From CALCKU01 sp964607445 (GTDB lineage: Bacteria > Pseudomonadota > Alphaproteobacteria > Caulobacterales > Maricaulaceae): a stretch of DNA of 64,000 bases. How positions within the stretch are numbered: position 1 is the stretch's first letter; every line of letters starts with the position of its first letter. The position numbers and the translations under genes were made by a program. Positions 18,135 to 26,848 of this stretch are shown one piece after another. The stretch covers positions 1 to 64,000 of the forward strand of contig CAZSKN010000007.1 in NCBI GenBank assembly GCA_964607445.1, written 5' to 3'. A model generated the notes under the pieces. That model was not told the DNA's origin. It ran no database searches and was given only the letters and a program-made list of their open reading frames with translations.

Positions 18135-18139
18135 GCGGA

Positions 18140-21100
18140 CTAGCTTTTACCCTTTGGATTTTTAAGCGCTGCCAGTGCGGCAAAAGGTGAGTCTTCCATG
18201 CGCCGGGTTTCATTTTCAATATGATTATTATTGCGGGATTTTTTGCCTAATTTATTCTTATTGCCATATGGCTTTTTAGATTTACGTGATTTGCCTTTGA
18301 ACTCATTGTCCTGTTGGAATTGGGCGAATTTTTGATCGATTTGAGTCGTTTTGGCTTGCGAGTTATTTTTAGGGCGTGTCCGGTTTTTCTTATGGGGCAG
18401 AAACCAGAACTCGGTATTTTCCAAATTGATAGCTGTTCCGTCTTCGCGGGTTTCACGTTTATTATAGACATTTAACGGGCGCGGTTTTTTTGATTTGTAT
18501 TTTTTATTTTTCGGTTTTTTCGGCGCATCCGTTTCAGTCCCCACTGCGGCGGAGGTCGCAGCAGAGGCCGGGGAGTCTGAAGGCGGGACAGGGCTGGCGT
18601 CTGATGTCGCTATCTGTGATGCCGGTATTGGGTCTACAGAGCGTGGCTCTGTCGTGCTTTCAACCGTCTCTGCTTTTTCTATTGCGGGGTCCGGGTCAGT
18701 GATATTTTGCGTGGTCGTGGCGGAGTCTGTTTTTTCTGCCAGCGTATCCGTCTCTACTTTGCCAACGGGTTCACGAATTTCATAGGTATAGCCTAGATTT
18801 TCCAAGACGCCGCACGTCTCTTCATAGGTAGCCCCTAAAATGGCGAGCATTTCCTGCATAACTTGAAATTTTCGTCCGCCAGATGTGATTTTATTTTGCG
18901 ACTGTGCCTGTCGAATGAATTGGCTAAGACGATTAAGAATATCGAACCGGATAATACGGGGGCCACAGGCCCGGTAGCCCGCACTTGCAATAGCGTCCGG
19001 TGTGAATAAAGTACTATTGAAGTCTCCGTCATTGGCCAAGGACGTCACCCCGGCAAAGGGGATAAACGGCTTTTTATGTCCACCGGCCCCATAAGCCAGT
19101 AATATGCTCAACAAGGTCGCGGGTTTGGGTTTTAGCATTTCGGGCATGAACACATTATAGTGTCCAAACACAACACCGATATCTCGCAAAGGTTTGCGTG
19201 AATCTTGTTCCATCTCCCTGAGGGTTTTAAAATGATGCGCCCGGTTTAAAGATCCGTTCTCTTGCAAGAGACTATAGGCGAGACCGCGCGATAGGGCCGG
19301 CATGGTCTCATCATCGCTTAAGGTTTTCAGGGCTGTGAGTGGTTGGAGTTTTTTGGCAATCTCGCTGCGTAGAAAATCACGCATACGGTCACGGGCTAAA
19401 TGTTGTAAATTTTCATTTCCCATTTCGCCGCCGATAAGTTCAGTATCGGGTGAAAAAACAGATCCACTACTGGCGATCCGGCCAATGGCACGCCCGCCCC
19501 AAAGGATTTCGCCTATATGAGATAATGTGAAAATATCATGGTTTCCGCCACACAGGCTTGTAAGACGACGATCAATTTCAGGGGCTACCGCTTTAAGTGC
19601 TGTGGCGTGTAAGGCTTTGGTTTCTAATTCTGAAGCCCCGGTTTCAATTTTGAAGTTTAAGCCGTCAAGATGGCCGATTTTTTGATCATCCACCCACACT
19701 TCACCATTATCTTTTACTTTCGCGATCATGGAAGATCCCCCTCTCATTCCTTTTAGCAGAGTGTGTGTACGCCTATCAACAAATCGCTCAACTAAATTAT
19801 CGTGTAGCGCATCCGATAGCCTATCTTCAACCGTCCGTGTGTGTTTTATCCAGTATGGCGCGTCCTGCATCCACGATGTTTTGTTGGAACAATAGGTCCA
19901 TGTCCGGATTTGCGCCAATCGCGTCGACAGCATATCCACACCGCCTTCAATATGATCAAGGCGCGTAATTTGCGTGTTGAGATATTCTTGGGGCAAAGTC
20001 CCGTTATTACGGATCAATAATCGATAGAGATCTTGTAGAAGCCGGACATGGGCATCAATGGTCAGATTGCGAAAGTCCGGTATCTGGCACACGTCCCATA
20101 ATCGTTTGACATCCGCAGGTGTGTTGATTGTGTCTACGACCTCTGATATCGCTGACATGCGCTCAAAAGCTTGTTCATCGACTGTGCCTTTAACGCGCCT
20201 GAGCCGGCGGTTGGGACGTGGGCGTTGCAAGCTATCTTTCAAATTTTGCAATGTTGAAAAGTCGAGGTCTGAATTACGCCATTCGACAGCGTGTAAAGGC
20301 TCAAATTCATGGTTTTCAATCCGGTGGACAAGATCATCGCTCAAGGGGTAACACTCCCCCGTTGTTCCAAATGTACCATTGTTGCGAAACCGTCCAGCCC
20401 GCCCCGCAATTTGCCCGGCTTCCATCGGGGTTAAGGCCCGTCTCATCCGCCCGTCAAACTTCTGCACGGCGGAGAACGCCACGTGATCCGTATCCAAATT
20501 CAATCCCATGCCAACAGCATCTGTAGCGACAAGAAAGTCGACCTCCCCGCTCTGAAAAAGACCCGCTTGGGCATTGCGTGTGCGGGGGGATAGCCCGCCC
20601 ATCACGACGGCGGCCCCGCCGCGAAAACGCCGGATCAGTTCGGCAATCGCATATACCTCGCTGGCTGAAAAAGCGACAATAACGGAGCGTTTTGGCAAGC
20701 GGGTTATTTTGGTCGCCCCGTCATAGCTGAGTGTTGAAAACCGTTCTCGATAGTCAAAGCGTATTTTCGGTATTAAATCTTGCAATACCGGACGGATTGT
20801 CGAGGCGCCCAGCAAAAGGGTTTCTTCCTGTCCGCGAAAATGTAAAACGCGGTCGGTAAAGATATGCCCCCGTTCAGGATTGGCCATAAGTTGGACTTCA
20901 TCAATGGCCACGAAAGCGAAGCTTTTTTCGGTTGGCATGGCCTCAACTGTGCAGACATAATAGCGGGCGTGAGGCGGGACTATCTTTTCCTCTCCAGTGA
21001 TGAGCGCGCATTGTTTGGGGCCTTTAATGGCACATATTTTATCGTAAACCTCTCGTGCCAAAAGCCGTAGAGGTAAGCCAATAATGCCAGAGGCACGGCC

Positions 21101-21193
21101 GAGCATACGCTCCACCGCATAATGGGTTTTACCCGTATTCGTTGATCCTAATATGGCCCTAAGGCTTGGGGGGGGAATTAAGGGCGAGGTCAT
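18140..21193 (-). CDS. Suv3-like DEAH/DExH RNA helicase
   Basis: A 1017-residue helicase of the mitochondrial SUV3 family as found in alphaproteobacteria. Motif I is GSTNTGKTHYA (residues 15-25), motif II is IDEVQLM (about 97-103), and the C-terminal RecA lobe carries ATDAVGMGLNLD and QIAGRAGRF. A helical region follows to about residue 800. The last 200 or so residues are low complexity: acidic/Ser-Ala-rich, then very Lys/Asn-rich, a probable disordered RNA-binding tail. The likely role is RNA unwinding in decay or rRNA handling. It starts 5 nt after the serine hydrolase stop. Confidence 0.9.
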   Translation of the reverse strand: MTSPLIPPPSLRAILGSTNTGKTHYAVERMLGRASGIIGLPLRLLAREVYDKICAIKGPKQCALITGEEKIVPPHARYYVCTVEAMPTEKSFAFVAIDEVQLMANPERGHIFTDRVLHFRGQEETLLLGASTIRPVLQDLIPKIRFDYRERFSTLSYDGATKITRLPKRSVIVAFSASEVYAIAELIRRFRGGAAVVMGGLSPRTRNAQAGLFQSGEVDFLVATDAVGMGLNLDTDHVAFSAVQKFDGRMRRALTPMEAGQIAGRAGRFRNNGTFGTTGECYPLSDDLVHRIENHEFEPLHAVEWRNSDLDFSTLQNLKDSLQRPRPNRRLRRVKGTVDEQAFERMSAISEVVDTINTPADVKRLWDVCQIPDFRNLTIDAHVRLLQDLYRLLIRNNGTLPQEYLNTQITRLDHIEGGVDMLSTRLAQIRTWTYCSNKTSWMQDAPYWIKHTRTVEDRLSDALHDNLVERFVDRRTHTLLKGMRGGSSMIAKVKDNGEVWVDDQKIGHLDGLNFKIETGASELETKALHATALKAVAPEIDRRLTSLCGGNHDIFTLSHIGEILWGGRAIGRIASSGSVFSPDTELIGGEMGNENLQHLARDRMRDFLRSEIAKKLQPLTALKTLSDDETMPALSRGLAYSLLQENGSLNRAHHFKTLREMEQDSRKPLRDIGVVFGHYNVFMPEMLKPKPATLLSILLAYGAGGHKKPFIPFAGVTSLANDGDFNSTLFTPDAIASAGYRACGPRIIRFDILNRLSQFIRQAQSQNKITSGGRKFQVMQEMLAILGATYEETCGVLENLGYTYEIREPVGKVETDTLAEKTDSATTTQNITDPDPAIEKAETVESTTEPRSVDPIPASQIATSDASPVPPSDSPASAATSAAVGTETDAPKKPKNKKYKSKKPRPLNVYNKRETREDGTAINLENTEFWFLPHKKNRTRPKNNSQAKTTQIDQKFAQFQQDNEFKGKSRKSKKPYGNKNKLGKKSRNNNHIENETRRMEDSPFAALAALKNPKGKS

Positions 21194-21198
21194 GGATA

Positions 21199-22335
21199 TT
21201 AGAGCACCGCATATAATGCATCGATAATCCGGCGCGGGCGCTTATCCCCCAATAAGCTATTGTCTTGTCGGGACATAACATAGGCACCGCTTATTCCGGT
21301 CTCGGGATCGGCAAAAACACAAGACCCGCCCCAGCCGCTATGACCAAGCGTGTCCGGATGAGGGCCATAGAAAAAATGAGGCGCATTTTGCATCATACCC
21401 GCGCAAAAGGTCAGATCATATGGCAGTACCAGATTGGGGCCAGATATACGGGGCGTGCGCAGGGCATTTATACAATCTTCGGATAAAAATTTCGTACCAT
21501 CGACAGTTCCCGTGAGCGGCAATTGCATGATCCGGGCCAAGCTATTGGCCGTTGCGTGACAGTTTGAGCCCGCAAATTCGGCTTGTCTCCATGCGCTTAA
21601 ATCAGAGCGCGTGGGTGCGGCCCATGCTGTTAGAAAGGCGGCTTTGGTCGCGGCATTGATCTGGCCAAGCTCGGCTAAGGCTTTGGGCTTTACCATATCC
21701 GCGCATCTATTGTGTTCTGATTCAGGTAGCCCGATCCAGATATCCAGATCATGTGGTGCGCATAGGTCTTGGCGTAGAATTTGACCCAGTGAGCGACCAT
21801 AACGATCTGCGCGGCGCGCAATCTCTCCTGATAGAAATCCATATGTTATCGGGTGATAGCCCGAGGTCGAACCGGGCCTGAAAATCGGGGCCTGATCGGC
21901 TAAGGTCTGACAGGTTTTGTCCCAATCATACCAATCTTGGGCCGTCCAGTCCGTTGAGGTAATGCCTGACAGTCCGGCTTGATGGGAGAGTATCTGGGCT
22001 ATTGTAAGTTTATCTTTGCCGTGAGCGCCAAATTCCGGCCATATTGTGTCGACATATTGATCATATCCGATCATGTCCATTTCTACGAGATGGGCTATGA
22101 CCAGAGCGGCAACGGCTTTGCCGGACGAAAATATCGCAAAAAGTGTATCGTCGGTAACGGGACGGGACTGCCGTCGGTCAGCCCAACCACCTTTAAAGTC
22201 TAAAAGTAAGTTACCCTCTTTATAAACGCAAAATTGCGCACCAAGGTCGCCGCCTTCTAAGAAATTATCCTTAAAGGCTTGGCTCACCGTTTCCATGCCG
22301 GGCGGGGCGGTGATATCAAATGGAATGTCAGTCAT
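21199..22335 (-). CDS. Serine hydrolase, beta-lactamase class C-like (esterase EstB type)
   Basis: A 378-residue cytosolic-looking hydrolase. The catalytic SxxK motif is Ser70-Ser-Gly-Lys73 (IFSSGKAVAALV). A second block, SGYHPITYGFLSGEI, supplies the tyrosine of the YxN-like region, and HSGWGG near residue 330 replaces the KTG box. This fits EstB-type carboxylesterases better than true beta-lactamases. No signal peptide is visible. It lies between pdxY and the helicase gene on the same strand, with 5 nt to the latter. Confidence 0.85.
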   Translation of the reverse strand: MTDIPFDITAPPGMETVSQAFKDNFLEGGDLGAQFCVYKEGNLLLDFKGGWADRRQSRPVTDDTLFAIFSSGKAVAALVIAHLVEMDMIGYDQYVDTIWPEFGAHGKDKLTIAQILSHQAGLSGITSTDWTAQDWYDWDKTCQTLADQAPIFRPGSTSGYHPITYGFLSGEIARRADRYGRSLGQILRQDLCAPHDLDIWIGLPESEHNRCADMVKPKALAELGQINAATKAAFLTAWAAPTRSDLSAWRQAEFAGSNCHATANSLARIMQLPLTGTVDGTKFLSEDCINALRTPRISGPNLVLPYDLTFCAGMMQNAPHFFYGPHPDTLGHSGWGGSCVFADPETGISGAYVMSRQDNSLLGDKRPRRIIDALYAVL

Positions 22336-22397
22336 GAAAGAGTCTATAAAGTGTCTGAAAGGAAAAGGGTCAGCATGGCAAAGCGTCAGGGCGGCAT

Positions 22398-23228
22398 TTA
22401 CGTCAATATATGTATAGAAAGCGGCGCGGCGTCAATAAGCGCGTCTTGGCATTGAATAAGGGGTAATTCGGCATGATTTTCCTGCTGGGCAAATTCCATA
22501 ATGTGAAACACAGACGACACACTGCGCGACAAAGCGCGTGGCGCGGGTTCCGCGTTGAGACTATGGGCTAAAAACAATCCCGCGATCATGTCACCGCCCC
22601 CATTGGGTACAGATTCAAATTTTTTGTGGGCGACCCATATTGGCGGGGTTTGATTGACGTTATCGAGGTAAAGCGCCCCTATCTTTGAGGGTATGGGCAT
22701 TGAAGTAATGACACTGGGGCAGGGAAGATGTGTCAATGCACAATCCGCAATCTTGTCTATCTGGTTATGACTGGTTCCGGACATATAATGTAATTCCCAG
22801 AGATTGGGCGTTGTCACACTGGCCAGCGGTAATAAGGCGGTTTGGATGTGGTCGGCGATTTCCGCGCTGACATAAAGCTTACCGTGATCGCCCATGACAG
22901 GGTCGACAAGGACGCTTAACTGCGGGTTTTGTGTTTTTAAAGTCGTGATAATCTCTTTTGCCAATGCGATATGATCGGGATGTGACATATATCCGGTCAA
23001 TACGGCATCAAATGTAATATTTTGAGCCTCTATACCTGACCACATATCGCGTAGAAGCTCGGGCGGTGTTATGCGCCCGCCTGGCGCGCCCCAGCCGGGA
23101 TGACGTCCAAATAAGGTCGTGGGTAAGATGATGGTTTCAATCCCCAAACGACGAAGGCAGAAAGCACTCGTCGTCGCCCCGACATGCGAGGCGCTGACAA
23201 AAGAGGATATAACAAGAGCTGTTTTCAT
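22398..23228 (-). CDS. pdxY: Pyridoxal kinase PdxY
   Basis: A 276-residue ribokinase-fold enzyme that phosphorylates pyridoxal in the B6 salvage pathway. Substrate and ATP-site motifs are visible: THLFGRHPGWGAPGGR-like sequence (here TTLFGRHPGWGAPGG), VLVDPVMGDHGKLYV, TTPNLWELHYMSG, and the anion hole NGGGDMIAGLFLAH with the catalytic Asp. It heads a leftward set of six genes down to carD. Length is typical. Confidence 0.92.
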   Translation of the reverse strand: MKTALVISSFVSASHVGATTSAFCLRRLGIETIILPTTLFGRHPGWGAPGGRITPPELLRDMWSGIEAQNITFDAVLTGYMSHPDHIALAKEIITTLKTQNPQLSVLVDPVMGDHGKLYVSAEIADHIQTALLPLASVTTPNLWELHYMSGTSHNQIDKIADCALTHLPCPSVITSMPIPSKIGALYLDNVNQTPPIWVAHKKFESVPNGGGDMIAGLFLAHSLNAEPAPRALSRSVSSVFHIMEFAQQENHAELPLIQCQDALIDAAPLSIHILT

Positions 23229-23275
23229 TTACAGGGGTTGACTATAAGCTGAGCTAAAAATCAACAGGAGCTTTT

Positions 23276-23629
23276 ATGTCTTTGACAATTTATCACAATC
23301 CGAGGTGTTCCAAATCCCGACAAACACTGGAGCTTATACGGTCAGAGGGTTTTGAACCGGATATACGCCTTTATCTGGAGGACCAGCTTTCAATATCCGA
23401 AATTCAGACCTTAGTGTCAAAATTGGGATTTGATAGCGCGCGCGATCTTATGCGACGCGGAGAGGCTATATATAAGGAACTGGGCCTAAAATCTGTAACC
23501 GATGAGGGGGACCTTATGCGGGCTATGGCCAAATTTCCCAAACTTGTTGAGCGGCCTATTGTTGAAAAAGGCCCGGTAGCGAAATTGGGCCGTCCACCTG
23601 AGAATGTCTTACCGTTATTAAAATTCTAA
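23276..23629 (+). CDS. arsC: Arsenate reductase (glutaredoxin type)
   Basis: A 117-residue ArsC/Spx-family protein. The N-terminal motif HNPRCSKSRQTLELI holds the catalytic Cys at residue 11, and the C-terminal block VERPIVEKGPVAKLGRPPENV carries the substrate-site arginines. No other ars gene is near, so a general oxidative or thiol role is also possible. It is transcribed divergently from pdxY, with a 47-nt shared promoter region; AGGAGC precedes the start. Confidence 0.92.
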   Translation: MSLTIYHNPRCSKSRQTLELIRSEGFEPDIRLYLEDQLSISEIQTLVSKLGFDSARDLMRRGEAIYKELGLKSVTDEGDLMRAMAKFPKLVERPIVEKGPVAKLGRPPENVLPLLKF

Positions 23630-23729
23630 AAAGTTGCACTTATAAACGCCTTGTTAAGCAAAACAGGTCATCACTCCATTAACCATAGCGGCGACTGTAA
23701 CGGTTTGTACGCTAAACTGGAGATTTGGA

Positions 23730-25019
23730 ATGCGAATTGGATGTCTTGTTATTTCAGTATCAGCCGTGGCGCTGTCAGGGTGTTCTTGGCTGGGCGGTGG
23801 TTTTGGAAATAGCGCGCAGGGTGTAAATGGACAGTTTAACAAAGGGGGGCGGTATGCGGCGCAAACATCGCGTCAAGGTTTCGGGGCGCAGTCTCGTATA
23901 AACCCATCTTATACAAATCCTTGCCAAATCTTTACGCCCACACAACCGATTCCAAGAGGCTGTGATCCAGCAAATGTTACACTGGCAACTGGTGGAGACG
24001 GATTTCCGCAAAGCCCTAATTTTTCAGGCGGTGAATATATAAGCGGCGGATATGGCTCGCACGTAAATCAAGCCGGACAGCAATCTGCGCATTACAAGCC
24101 CAAGAAAAAATTAAGAAAGCCGCGCTGGCGCGGGAATTTGGCGCTCGGTCTCGAAAAAAGCTTTAGTGGCGATTATTTAAATTATGATGATGCCTTTGGA
24201 GGGCCGCCTCCTGTAGATTACAATCCTGCGCCTTTTGCAGAATCCGTGACAGTTCTTGAAGCTGATCGCAGGATATCTACGACATATACCTCAGTTGTCG
24301 AGGAGGTTCTACAACCCAATATTTCCTTTGATGATGTCCATAGTACGCCTCTGACCTTGTCTGGTGGTGTCGAATATATCGCAACACCGCGTACAACCTT
24401 ATTCGCAAATGCGGGTTATACATATGCCGAGGGCAATGAAGGCGACGCGATTACTATTATAGGTAGATTAGAGCGTAGAACATCTGAACAACAGTTCGAT
24501 CCTGCTACTTTGGCGAATATTGGTGCGCCGATAAATAATACAACCTTTATTCCTAATGTGCCTGTAGCCGCGTTAAGTTATGATTTCAGCGATCTGGAAA
24601 GATATAACCTTGAAGCCGGCGCGCGCCATTACTTTAATCCTATCCTTAAAGGTCAAACCCAAAGATCAATAACGCCATTTGTTGGCGGCGCGATCGGAGC
24701 GGCCTATTATAATGCACAATCTTTTAGTGTGGGTCAGTCGCAACTCTTTCTTGAACGTGCATTTGAAAGCGGTGGGGACACATTGGACTATTACAATGTT
24801 CCTGATCCTGCTTCGGCGGTACAGGTAGAACTTTATGATAGCCAGTGGGTGCCGACCGGACAATTAAATGCGGGCCTTGAGTGGCAAATGACTCCGCGTA
24901 CGGCCATGGCATTTGAAACCGGTGTCAGAATTGAAGGCGCAAGAGATTATGCAAATGGAAACAAGGGCGACAGCAATGTTACCGTGCCGTTTACAATTCG
25001 GGGAAGTTACAACTTTTAG
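23730..25019 (+). CDS. Lipobox-bearing beta-barrel-like protein, paralogue 1
   Basis: A 429-residue protein of no family I recognise. The signal peptide ends in a lipobox (VALSGCSW, Cys17). An N-terminal Gly/Gln/Asn-rich linker contains five scattered cysteine/proline-rich stretches up to about residue 125. A predicted beta-barrel follows, with alternating strands such as PFVGGAIGAAYYN and RTAMAFETGVRIEG, and ends in a terminal aromatic (IRGSYNF), as BAM substrates do. The C-terminal third aligns by eye with the next two genes (DLERYNLEAGARHYF, VELYDSQWVPTGQLNAGLEW). Probable outer-membrane location. Confidence 0.75.
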   Translation: MRIGCLVISVSAVALSGCSWLGGGFGNSAQGVNGQFNKGGRYAAQTSRQGFGAQSRINPSYTNPCQIFTPTQPIPRGCDPANVTLATGGDGFPQSPNFSGGEYISGGYGSHVNQAGQQSAHYKPKKKLRKPRWRGNLALGLEKSFSGDYLNYDDAFGGPPPVDYNPAPFAESVTVLEADRRISTTYTSVVEEVLQPNISFDDVHSTPLTLSGGVEYIATPRTTLFANAGYTYAEGNEGDAITIIGRLERRTSEQQFDPATLANIGAPINNTTFIPNVPVAALSYDFSDLERYNLEAGARHYFNPILKGQTQRSITPFVGGAIGAAYYNAQSFSVGQSQLFLERAFESGGDTLDYYNVPDPASAVQVELYDSQWVPTGQLNAGLEWQMTPRTAMAFETGVRIEGARDYANGNKGDSNVTVPFTIRGSYNF

Positions 25020-25130
25020 GTAATTTATTGAAAGATTTAAGGTTTTGTTACCCTTTTAACAACCATTTCTTAAGTATGTCGGTTTAGAAAAGGGACAATT
25101 ACAGTTTTCTAACGGGAAAAGGAGACGGAT

Positions 25131-26641
25131 ATGCGTCTTACAATTTGCGCACTCTCAGCGGTATTATTTACAGCTTGCTCTGGTGCTGGTTACGGAGGGC
25201 AATCCGGAAGTTCTGGTGTCTTCGGACACAGTGCAGGCGCATTCGGTGCGAATTGTCTTGGCGGATCATCCTATCAACAGGCCTCATATGGCGGTGCCGG
25301 ATACGGCTTAGATGCCGGATGTTACGGTACGGGCGCGGGTTACGGAACTGGCGCAGGATATGGCGCGAGTTACGGAGCTGGCGCGGGTTACGGTGTCGGT
25401 ACAGGATATGGCGCGAGTTACGGAGCCGGTACAGGTTTCGGTAATGGCGTTGGTGCCGGGTTCGGAGCGGGAACAGGCTTTAGTACGGGTGCAGGTTTTG
25501 GCGCCACAGGCGTCGGCGCAGGTCTTGCCGCCAATGGNNNNNNNNNNNNNNNNNNNNNNNNNNNNNNNNNNNNNNNNNNNNNNNNNNNNNNNNNNNNNNN
25601 NNNNNNNNNNNNNNNNNNNNNNNNNNNNNNNNNNNNNGTACGGGTGCAGGTTTTGGCGCCACAGGCGTCGGCGCAGGTCTTGCCGCCAATGGTGTTGGCG
25701 GATTCGGCCAAGGTGGATTTAGTCAAGGTGGTTTCGGAGCGACGACGACTCTTGGCGTTAATGCTCCGTTCGGGTCAGCTGTCGGCGGGCAATTCGCGGG
25801 CGGCCAATTTGTGGGCGGTCAATTTGCGGGCGGCCAATTTGTGGGCGGTCAAGTTGCGGGCGGTCAATTTGCGGGCGGAGCGGTACAAACCGTTACAGGT
25901 GCCCCCATCTTTGTACCACAGCCCTTCGGTGTGCCGGTCGGTGTACCGCAATTACGCGGTGTCAGCGCGGCCCTACCCTTTGCTTTTGCGGCGGGTATAG
26001 GCACAAGTTTTGCAGCAGGGGGTGACTTCTTTACGGAAAAACCAGCCGGGTTTGCAACAGATGGTTTAGGCGGGGTAAGTACGGGACGCTCTGTATCTGC
26101 GCTAGACTCAATCAGCTATGGCGACGCATATGGAAATGTAACAACATATGACATCGGCGCGGAATTTGATGTCAATCGGGATACAACGCTCTTGGGGCGT
26201 GTGGGTTATGCCCAAGCTGATGGCGATTCAAACCGTATTGGAACGGTGAGCGAAGGCTCGGTAGTTGATGCGGATTTATTTGCCGAATTTAGTGATCTTG
26301 AACAATTTACCATTGAAGGCGGTGTACGTAAATATCTAGGCGGTTCGCCTACCGGTATAAGACCATATGTCAGCGGTGTTGGCGGTTTCGTTTACACAGA
26401 TGATATTGATGTCACACAAACATCGGCAGCCTTTGCAGGCGGCCCGGAAATACAAGAATATGCAGATGGCGGATGGTCTCCGACAGCTGCGGGTCTTGTG
26501 GGTGCCGAATGGCAAGTCGGACAACGCGCAGCGATTGGTATCGAATCCGGTCTACGTTGGACAGATAATCTGGATACAAATTTCGAATCTAAAGACAGAT
26601 GGTCAATCCCTCTACAATTACGGGGTCGTGTCTCCTTCTAG
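25131..26641 (+). CDS. Lipobox-bearing beta-barrel-like protein, paralogue 2, glycine-rich, interrupted by an assembly gap
   Basis: A surface protein with signal peptide and lipobox (LFTACSG, Cys16), preceded by a strong GGAGACGG ribosome site. Residues about 20-145 are Gly/Tyr/Ala-rich repeats of the type GYGxGAGYG. Then come GGQFA/GGQFV repeats, a GVPVGVPQ linker, and a barrel domain ending in LQLRGRVSF. The 100-N run at 25538-25637 breaks the frame, but its two flanks are an identical 55-bp sequence. Removing the 100 N plus one 55-bp copy restores a single frame of 451 residues. The barrel aligns with both neighbours (DLEQFTIEGGVRKYL, YADGGWSPTAAGLVGAEW). Confidence 0.75.
25483..25692. other. 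Assembly gap (100 N) with 55-bp identical flanks
   Basis: Bases 25483-25537 and 25638-25692 are identical over 55 nt and enclose exactly 100 N at 25538-25637. The duplication is best read as two overlapping contig ends joined by a fixed-size placeholder. Collapsing it removes 155 nt and restores the reading frame. Confidence 0.85.
25784..25873 (+). repeat. Six tandem 15-bp repeats encoding GGQFA/GGQFV
   Basis: Six consecutive 15-nt units begin at 25784, 25799, 25814, 25829, 25844 and 25859 and encode GGQFA, GGQFV, GGQFA, GGQFV, GGQVA, GGQFA. Units differ by a few substitutions. In-frame unit length means copy number can vary without breaking the gene. Confidence 0.9.
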
Positions 26642-26660
26642 AGCGATTACATAAGGTTTG

Positions 26661-26693
26661 AAAACCCGGCCTTGCGCCGGGTTTTGTGTTTTT
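26661..26693 (+). terminator. Intrinsic terminator after paralogue 2
   Basis: AAAACCCGGC (26661-26670) pairs with GCCGGGTTTT (26676-26685) around a 5-nt loop, followed by GTGTTTTT. It separates paralogue 2 from paralogue 3, so the third gene probably has its own promoter. Confidence 0.88.
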
Positions 26694-26848
26694 AAAGACA
26701 GAATTTTACAAGGTGATGTCAGTTTAATATTGGATGACACTTAAAAGGCATGGGAAAGCGGAAACTGGCCTCTGGCTTGCAAAACCACCTGCAACATATC
26801 TGAAACTATAGGCAATTGTGCCAATTCAGAACAGCAGGGATGGAAATC

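Noticed and set aside
18490..18785. Plus-strand open frames opposite the helicase tail
   Set aside because: They mirror a low-complexity coding region on the other strand and show no recognisable domain.
25131..26641. Frameshift or two separate genes across the N run
   Set aside because: The 55-bp flank identity and exact 155-nt frame correction show an assembly join, not a real frameshift.
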